64,000 bases of DNA, from positions 1 to 64,000 of the forward strand of contig JAHECD010000013.1 in assembly GCA_024641945.1 (NCBI GenBank), given 5' to 3'. Of the stretch, positions 58,360-64,000 are shown piece by piece. The translations under genes were made by a program, and so were the position numbers. Numbering within the stretch: the first letter of the stretch is position 1; every line of letters starts with the position of its first letter. The stretch is from Rubrivivax sp. (GTDB lineage Bacteria > Pseudomonadota > Gammaproteobacteria > Burkholderiales > Burkholderiaceae_C). Under the pieces are notes generated by a model that searched no databases, was not told where the DNA came from, and saw nothing but the letters and a program-made list of their open reading frames with translations.

Positions 58360-59609
58360 CGTGACGTCAATTCGGCAAGTGACAGGAACCGCACCGTATC
58401 ACCACGGTGAATCGCCTGCCCGGAGGGGTTGTCGACCAGGCCATCGGCCCACACCGCCGAGGTCAGCACCCCCGAGCTCTGGTTCGGGAACAACTCGACG
58501 CCGCCCTCGGCATTGAAGCGCACGCGCAGGAATTCGCGCCGGCGGTCGGGCTTGGGCCAGTCGAAATCGGCGCGCACCGCGATCGCGTGCGGCGCTGCGG
58601 CCGGCATGCCCTGCAGTGCGCGCAGCACCGGCATCACCGCCAGCAGGCACGTGACCCAGCTCGACACCGGGTTGCCGGGCAGGCCGATGAACAGCGCCTC
58701 GCCGCCGCCCGCGTCCGCAGGGCGGCGAACGGCGCCGAAGGCGAGCGGCTTGCCGGGTTTCATCGCGATCTGCCAGAGATCGAGCCGGCCCTCGGCCAGC
58801 ATGGCCGGGCGGAGGTGGTCTTCTTCGCCCACCGACACGCCGCCGCTCGTGACGATGAGGTCGTTGCGCAGCGCGGCCTCGCGCAACGCGGCGCGGGTGG
58901 CGTCCAGGCGGTCAGGCACGATGCCCAGGTCCTGCACGTCGCAGCCCGCGGCCTGCAGCACGCCGCGCAGCGTAAAGCGGTTGGAGTTGTAGATCGCACC
59001 GGGCTTGAGCGTGTCGCCCGGCATGGCGAGTTCGTCTCCGGTGCTGAACAGTGCCACGCGAGGCCGCCGCACCACCGTGAGCGACGCGCGACCGACCGAC
59101 GCGGCCAGCCCGAGTGCCTGCGCGTTGAGGCGGGCGCCCCGGTTCAGCACCGTGGCCCCGGCGGCGATGTCCTCGCCGCGGCGCCGGATCCATTGGCCGG
59201 ATTCAGGAACGGCATCCACACGAACCAAGCCACCGACGACGGTGACGCATTGCTCCTGCATCACCACGGCGTCGGCACCGGCCGGCACCTGCGCACCGGT
59301 GAAGATGCGCGCGGCCGTACCCGGCTGCAGCGGGGCGCCCACGACGCCCGCCGGGATGCGCTGCGATACCGGCAGCACCGCGCCCGCCGACGGCACGTCG
59401 GCGGCGCGCAACGCATAACCGTCCATCGACGTGTTATCGGCCGGGGGCACGTCGATGGTCGAGCGCACGTCCTCGGCCAGCACCCGGCCCAATGCCTCGA
59501 ACGTGGACACCTGCTCTGTCTGCGTCAGGGCTTGCTTGGAGGCACCCGCAACCAGGCGCTCGAGCGCCTCGTCCAGGCTCAGCAGCGGGCGGGGGGCTGG
59601 CGCGTTCAT
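58356..59609 (-). CDS. moeA: Molybdopterin molybdenumtransferase
   Basis: 417 aa; inserts molybdate into adenylylated molybdopterin. Motifs LAEDVRSTIDVPPADNTSMD, GYALRAAD, AARIFTGAQVPAGADAVVMQ, ALFSTGDEL, NDLIVTSGGVSVGEEDHL, FIGLPGNPVSSWVT. Starts 1 nt upstream of the previous gene's stop region (thrC stop at 59610). Part of the moeA-moaD-moaE block. Confidence 0.96.
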   Translation of the reverse strand: MNAPAPRPLLSLDEALERLVAGASKQALTQTEQVSTFEALGRVLAEDVRSTIDVPPADNTSMDGYALRAADVPSAGAVLPVSQRIPAGVVGAPLQPGTAARIFTGAQVPAGADAVVMQEQCVTVVGGLVRVDAVPESGQWIRRRGEDIAAGATVLNRGARLNAQALGLAASVGRASLTVVRRPRVALFSTGDELAMPGDTLKPGAIYNSNRFTLRGVLQAAGCDVQDLGIVPDRLDATRAALREAALRNDLIVTSGGVSVGEEDHLRPAMLAEGRLDLWQIAMKPGKPLAFGAVRRPADAGGGEALFIGLPGNPVSSWVTCLLAVMPVLRALQGMPAAAPHAIAVRADFDWPKPDRRREFLRVRFNAEGGVELFPNQSSGVLTSAVWADGLVDNPSGQAIHRGDTVRFLSLAELTSR

Positions 59610-61016
59610 TCAGGCATGGGTCTCGATGTAGTGCTTCACCGCCGCCACATCGGGCGGCATGACCGCAAAGCGCTTGGGCAGTGCCTCCAGGCCTTCGAGC
59701 CCGGCCGGCCGCGCGGGTTCCAGCCCGATCGCCTCGCGGATCGTCTCGGCGAACTTGGCCGGCAGTGCGGTCTCGAGCACGATCATCGGCACGCCGGGCA
59801 TGACGTGCTCGAGCCCGACCTTCAGCCCGTCGGCCGTGTGGGTGTCGATCATCGTGTGGTGGCGTTCCCAGGCGGCGCGGATCATCGCCACCCGGTCGGC
59901 GTGCGTGCTCTTGCCGGAGACGAAACCGAAGTCGGCGATGTGCTCGAAATCGGGCACATCCAGCGTGAAGCCCCCAGCGGTGGATACCGACGTGCCGAAC
60001 AACTCGGCCGTGCGCACAGCATCCCGGCCCAACAGGTCGAAGACGAAGCGCTCGAAATTGCTGGCCTTGCTGATGTCCATCGACGGGCTCGACGTCTCGA
60101 AGGTCTCTGCGCTGGCGCGCACGCGGTACCGGCCCGTGCGGAAGAACTCGTCGAGCACGTCGTTCTCGTTGGTGGCCGCCACGAGGCGGTCGATCGGCAG
60201 GCCCATCATGCGCGCCACGTGGCCGGCGCAGATGTTGCCGAAGTTGCCCGACGGCACGGCGAAGCTGACGCGCTCGGCATTCGTCTTCGTGGCCTGGAAG
60301 TAACCCGCGAAGTAATACACCACCTGGGCCAGCAGGCGCGCCCAGTTGATCGAATTGACGGTGCCGATGTGCCAGCGGCGCTTGAAAGCGAGGTCGCCGC
60401 TGACGGCCTTGACGATGTCCTGGCAATCGTCGAACACCCCTTCGATGGCCAGGTTGTGGATGTTCTCGTCCTGCAGGCTGAACATCTGCGCCTGCTGGAA
60501 CGGGCTCATGCGTCCGTGCGGCGACAGCATGAAGACGTTGACGCCGCGCTTGCCGCGCATCGCGTACTCGGCCGCGCTGCCAGTGTCGCCCGACGTCGCG
60601 CCCAGGATGTTGAGCGTCTGCCCGCGCCGGCCGAGTTCGAACTCGAACAGCGCACCGAGCAGTTGCATCGCCATGTCCTTGAAGGCCAGCGTCGGCCCGT
60701 TGGACAGGGCCTCGATGAAGACACCGTCTTCGAGCCGCCGCAGGGGCACGATCTCCTTGGTGCCGAACACCTGTTCGTTGTAGGTGGCGGCCACGAGCCG
60801 CATCAGGTCGGACCGGGGAATGTCGTCGATATAGAGCGAGAGGATCTCGAACGCGAGTTCGGCGTACGGCAGGCCACGCCAGCGTTCCAGCGTCGCCGAG
60901 TCGATCCGCGGGTACGCCGTCGGCAGGTACAGCCCGCCGTCGGGCGCCAGCCCCTCGAGCAGGATTTCGCTGAAGCTGCGTTCGTTCTGGTCGCCGCGGG
61001 TGCTGATATAGCGCAT
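59610..61016 (-). CDS. thrC: Threonine synthase
   Basis: 468 aa from MRYISTRG. PLP enzyme turning O-phosphohomoserine into threonine; Schiff-base Lys113 in NGPTLAFKDMAMQLLG. LGATSGDTGSAAEYAMRGK binds the phosphate of PLP, and SFAVPSGNFGNICAGHVA is present. Longer class of threonine synthase. Lies 91 nt after hom in the threonine branch operon. Confidence 0.96.
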   Translation of the reverse strand: MRYISTRGDQNERSFSEILLEGLAPDGGLYLPTAYPRIDSATLERWRGLPYAELAFEILSLYIDDIPRSDLMRLVAATYNEQVFGTKEIVPLRRLEDGVFIEALSNGPTLAFKDMAMQLLGALFEFELGRRGQTLNILGATSGDTGSAAEYAMRGKRGVNVFMLSPHGRMSPFQQAQMFSLQDENIHNLAIEGVFDDCQDIVKAVSGDLAFKRRWHIGTVNSINWARLLAQVVYYFAGYFQATKTNAERVSFAVPSGNFGNICAGHVARMMGLPIDRLVAATNENDVLDEFFRTGRYRVRASAETFETSSPSMDISKASNFERFVFDLLGRDAVRTAELFGTSVSTAGGFTLDVPDFEHIADFGFVSGKSTHADRVAMIRAAWERHHTMIDTHTADGLKVGLEHVMPGVPMIVLETALPAKFAETIREAIGLEPARPAGLEGLEALPKRFAVMPPDVAAVKHYIETHA

Positions 61017-61107
61017 CACGCCTCCGGACGGCCCGTCGCGGGGCAGGACGGCCCGCCCCGGGCACCACGCCACATGGCGCAAGCGCCAGCCTGACGATTC
61101 GAGGGCC

Positions 61108-62475
61108 TCACGCGAGTTCCTCCTTGCGCAGGCTCACGATCGGGGCCAGCACGGTCGGCAGCGCCTGCATCTTGCCGATCGCGTCGCGCATGCGGCCCTC
61201 GACGGTGTCATGGGTCAGGATGATCACGTCGGTCTGGCGCTCGCCTTCGGCGCTTTCGCGCTGCAGCAGGGCATCGATGGAAATGTCGTGGTCGGCCAGG
61301 ATGGTGGTGATCCTGGACAGCACACCCGGCTCGTCGGATACACAAAGGCGAAGATAAAAAGCAGTGACGACCTCGCCAATGGGCAGGATCGGCGTGTCCT
61401 TCAGTTCGCTCGCCTGGAACGCGAGGTGCGGCACGCGGTGGTCCGGATCGGCGGTGTGCAGTCGGGTGATGTCCACCAGGTCGGCGACGACCGCGCTGGC
61501 GGTCGGCTCGGCACCCGCGCCCTTGCCGTAGTACAGCGTGGTGCCGACGGCATCGCCCTGCACCACCACGGCATTCATCGCGCCTTCGACATTGGCGATC
61601 AGGCGTTTGCTCGGGATCAGGGTCGGATGGACCCGCAGTTCGATCCCGTGCTCGCGCCGCTTGGTGATGCCGAGCAGCTTGATGCGGTAGCCCAGTTGCT
61701 CGGCGTACTTGATGTCGGTCGCGCTCAGTTTCGTGATGCCCTCGACATGGGCCTTGTCGAACTGCACCGGGACACCGAACGCGATGGCGCTCATGATGGT
61801 CACCTTGTGCGCCGCATCGACACCCTCGATGTCGAACGTCGGGTCGGCTTCGGCATACCCCAGGCGCTGTGCCTCCTTGAGCACCTCGGCAAAGTCCAGC
61901 CCCTTGCTGCGCATCTCCGAGAGGATGAAGTTGGTGGTGCCGTTGATGATGCCGGCGATCCATTCGATGCGGTTCGCCGTCAGGCCCTCGCGCAACGCCT
62001 TGATGATGGGGATGCCGCCGGCCACCGCGGCCTCGAACGCGACCACCACGCCCTGCTCGCGCGCGGCGGCAAAGATCTCGCTGCCATGCACCGCCAGCAA
62101 CGCCTTGTTCGCCGTGACCACATGCTTGCCGGCGGCAATGGCCTCCAGCACCAGCGTGCGTGCGATCCCGTAACCGCCGATCAGCTCGATCACGATGTCG
62201 ATCGCCGGGTTGGCGATGACCTGGCGCGCGTCGGACACCACCTCGATGCCTTCGCCCACGATCGAGCGGGCACGGGCCACATCGAGATCGGCCACCATCG
62301 TGATGTCGATGCTGCGTCCGGCGCGTCTGCGAATTTCTTCCTGGTTGCGCTGCAGCACCTTGAAGGTGCCGCCGCCGACGGTGCCGATGCCCAGAAGGCC
62401 CACCTGGATGGGCTTGGCTTCGACGTCGCGCCGCTGCGCGGACTGCGGGGTCGCCGCAACACGTGGGGTGGTCAT
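61108..62475 (-). CDS. hom: Homoserine dehydrogenase
   Basis: 455 aa. NAD(P)-binding IQVGLLGIGTVGGGTFKVLQ, substrate domain AGIINGTTNFILSEM, AEADPTFDIEGVDAAHKVTI, and a C-terminal ACT domain (LCVSDEPGVLSRITTILADH) expected to give threonine feedback control. Its ATG overlaps the alaC stop codon (ATGA). Confidence 0.96.
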   Translation of the reverse strand: MTTPRVAATPQSAQRRDVEAKPIQVGLLGIGTVGGGTFKVLQRNQEEIRRRAGRSIDITMVADLDVARARSIVGEGIEVVSDARQVIANPAIDIVIELIGGYGIARTLVLEAIAAGKHVVTANKALLAVHGSEIFAAAREQGVVVAFEAAVAGGIPIIKALREGLTANRIEWIAGIINGTTNFILSEMRSKGLDFAEVLKEAQRLGYAEADPTFDIEGVDAAHKVTIMSAIAFGVPVQFDKAHVEGITKLSATDIKYAEQLGYRIKLLGITKRREHGIELRVHPTLIPSKRLIANVEGAMNAVVVQGDAVGTTLYYGKGAGAEPTASAVVADLVDITRLHTADPDHRVPHLAFQASELKDTPILPIGEVVTAFYLRLCVSDEPGVLSRITTILADHDISIDALLQRESAEGERQTDVIILTHDTVEGRMRDAIGKMQALPTVLAPIVSLRKEELA

Positions 62476-63704
62476 GCGGAGTGCCGTTTTCTGTAGTGGG
62501 AGAGGAACCGGTCGATGCGCCCGATGGCCTCGGTGAGGTCATCGGCATTCGGCAGGAAGACGAGACGGAAGTGGTCGGGGTCCGGCCAGTTGAACCCCGT
62601 GCCCTGCACGATCAGCACCTTCTCGTCGGCCAGCAATTCGTAGGCGAACTGCTGGTCGTCGGCGATCGGATACATCTTCGGGTCGAGGCGCGGGAACATG
62701 TACAGCGCGGCCTTGGGTTTGACCACGCTGACCCCCGGGATCTGCGTCAACAGGTCGTACGCCAGGTCGCGCTGCTTGCACAGGCGCCCGGTCGGCGCAA
62801 TCAGGTCGTTGATGCTCTGGTACCCGCCGAGGGCGGTCTGGATGGCGAGCTGGCCCGGCGTGTTGGCGCAAAGCCGCATCGACGCCAGCATGTTCAGCCC
62901 CTCGATGTAGTCCCGGGCGTGGCGCTTGTCGCCGGAGACGACCATCCAGCCCGAGCGGTAGCCGCACGCGCGGTAGTTCTTGCTCAGGCCGTTGAAGGTG
63001 ACGAACAGGACGTCGTCCGCGAGCGAGGCGATGCTCGTGTGCACGTTGCCGTCGTACAGCGTCTTGTCGTAGATCTCGTCTGCAAAGACGATCAACTGGT
63101 GCTGACGCGCGATCTCGACGATGCCTTCCAGCAGGTCCACCGGGTAGAGCGCACCGGTCGGATTGTTCGGGTTGATGACGACGATGGCGCGGGTATTCGG
63201 CGTGACCTTGCGACGGATGTCGTCCAGGTCGGGCAGCCAGCCGGTGCCTTCGTCGCAGTGGTAATGCACGGGCGTGCCGCCGGACAGCGATACCACGGCG
63301 GTGTGCAGGGGGTAGTCGGGCGCGGGTATCAAGACCTCGTCGCCAGCGTCGAGCAGCGCATTCATGCTCATCGCGATCAGCTCGGACGCACCGTTGCCCA
63401 GGTACACGTCGTCGACCGTGACCCCGGCGACGTGCTTCTCCTGGGTGTAGTGCACGACGGCCTTGCGCGGCGCGAACAGGCCCTTGCTGTCGGTGTAGCC
63501 GGCGGCGATCTGCGACGGCAGGTTGTGGATCATGTCCTGCACGATCTCGTCCGGCGGCATCAGCCCGAACGCGGCGACGTTGCCGATGTTCAGCTTGATG
63601 ATGCGCTGGCCCTCCTCCTCCATCTGGCGCGCCTTGTCGAGCACCGGCCCACGGATGTCGTACCCGACGTTGGCGAGTTTGGTGGACTTGGCGATGGGCT
63701 TCAA
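62472..63704 (-). CDS. alaC: Pyridoxal-phosphate-dependent alanine aminotransferase (AlaC/AlaA type)
   Basis: 410 aa from a TTG at 63704, chosen because GGAG lies 7 nt upstream and the product begins KPIAKSTKLANVGYDIRGP, as in family members; a TTG at 63746 would add 14 residues. PLP Lys242 in FNGLSKNYRACGYR; NPNNPTGALYP and YLGNGASELIAM are present. Heads the alaC-hom-thrC operon, a standard order in Burkholderiales. Transaminates alanine/pyruvate with glutamate. Confidence 0.92.
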   Translation of the reverse strand: MKPIAKSTKLANVGYDIRGPVLDKARQMEEEGQRIIKLNIGNVAAFGLMPPDEIVQDMIHNLPSQIAAGYTDSKGLFAPRKAVVHYTQEKHVAGVTVDDVYLGNGASELIAMSMNALLDAGDEVLIPAPDYPLHTAVVSLSGGTPVHYHCDEGTGWLPDLDDIRRKVTPNTRAIVVINPNNPTGALYPVDLLEGIVEIARQHQLIVFADEIYDKTLYDGNVHTSIASLADDVLFVTFNGLSKNYRACGYRSGWMVVSGDKRHARDYIEGLNMLASMRLCANTPGQLAIQTALGGYQSINDLIAPTGRLCKQRDLAYDLLTQIPGVSVVKPKAALYMFPRLDPKMYPIADDQQFAYELLADEKVLIVQGTGFNWPDPDHFRLVFLPNADDLTEAIGRIDRFLSHYRKRHSA

Positions 63705-63750
63705 ATCGTGCTCCGCGGCAGCGGGCGCAGGAGGGTTGCGCCGCAAAACC

Positions 63751-63756
63751 TAGAAT
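63751..63756 (+). promoter_or_regulatory. -10 box of the Mth938-like gene, leaderless layout
   Basis: TAGAAT, then 8 nt, then ATG at 63765, with no Shine-Dalgarno. No convincing -35. Confidence 0.4.
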
Positions 63757-63764
63757 TAGACCAG

Positions 63765-64000
63765 ATGAAATTCGAGCCCGACCGCGCCGAAGGCGTCAAC
63801 GCCATCACCCGCCACGATGCCGGCCGCGTCTGGGTGGGCGGCACGCTGTTCGAGCACAGCGTCCTCGTGCCGTGGGTCGGCACGGTGCAGCCGTGGCACG
63901 CCAAGGTGCCGGCCGACCTGACCCCCGCGCACTTCGAACAGGTGCTCGCCCTGCAGCCTGAACTCGTGATCTTCGGCAGCGGGGCACGGCTCGAATTTGT
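63765..64000 (+). CDS. Mth938-like domain (DUF498) protein, N-terminal part
   Basis: The first 78 codons are present; the gene runs off the right edge. MKFEPDRAEGVNAITRHDAG, GRVWVGGTLFEHSVLVPWVG, ALQPELVIFGSGARLEF matches the Mth938/NDUFAF3 fold. These proteins are small (about 120-130 aa) and of unknown bacterial function. Divergent from alaC, a common arrangement in this order. Confidence 0.88.
   Translation, partial: MKFEPDRAEGVNAITRHDAGRVWVGGTLFEHSVLVPWVGTVQPWHAKVPADLTPAHFEQVLALQPELVIFGSGARLEF

Overview
The window is GC-rich chromosomal DNA, dense with genes, from a betaproteobacterium. Burkholderiales fits best. The evidence is the ratA/smpB divergent pair, the phaR polyhydroxyalkanoate regulator, the run Mth938-like / alaC / hom / thrC / moeA / moaD / moaE, the guaB/guaA neighbourhood, and many small DUF genes typical of that order. 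I see no rRNA, IS element, prophage or CRISPR array. There is one tRNA, tRNA-Pro(UGG).

Left part (1-23.6 kb): a truncated TonB-dependent receptor; a co-directional run tadA / ldcA / peptide-binding protein / two permeases / double ATPase that looks like a muropeptide import and recycling operon; small stress-type genes (BON lipoprotein, CsbD); DUF1415; a lone carotenoid-oxygenase-type enzyme; guaB - MFS exporter - guaA; DUF4124; rnfH-ratA divergent from smpB; a cystathionine beta-lyase-type enzyme; rimO; phaR.

Centre (23.8-37.5 kb): the most distinctive region is a contiguous plus-strand ureide-nitrogen locus. It encodes allophanate hydrolase (AtzF), an NMT1/SsuA-type ABC importer, AtzG-AtzE-AtzH (carboxybiuret to dicarboxyurea to allophanate), a GntR/FCD regulator, a BMP-type ABC importer, biuret hydrolase (BiuH), and a second isochorismatase-like hydrolase that is the best candidate for triuret hydrolase (TrtA). 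No cyanuric acid hydrolase is present in the window. The locus therefore reads as a triuret/biuret scavenging system in which the carboxybiuret made by TrtA could be channelled through AtzEG/AtzH instead of decaying to biuret. Both halves are preceded by nearly the same 23-bp element centred on GGTATACC, a likely operator for the GntR protein.

Right part (37.5-64 kb): tRNA-Pro; a DUF697/EcsC-like protein; an RraA-family protein; a ThDP-dependent decarboxylase/synthase and an MFS transporter; NAD synthesis genes (nadA-nadC on plus, nadB on minus) enclosing a ComFB protein coupled to a diguanylate cyclase; a roadblock-like unknown protein; clpB with a sigma-32 promoter; and then a long minus-strand run. 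From upstream to downstream that run is alaC, hom, thrC, moeA, moaD, moaE, a flavin reductase, a NicX-like ring-cleavage dioxygenase, an alpha/beta hydrolase, an acyl-CoA-dehydrogenase-like flavoprotein and a CoA ligase. The last five look like a catabolic module appended to a biosynthetic block. The window ends inside a Mth938-like gene.

Many junctions are ATGA or GTGA stop/start overlaps, which points to extensive translational coupling. Several genes (nadB, the gene at 51887, the Mth938-like gene, the DUF4124 gene) have a TANANT -10 box 6-8 nt before ATG and no Shine-Dalgarno, consistent with leaderless mRNAs. Family names are from recognition of conserved motifs without database searches; substrate assignments in the two catabolic regions are inferences.
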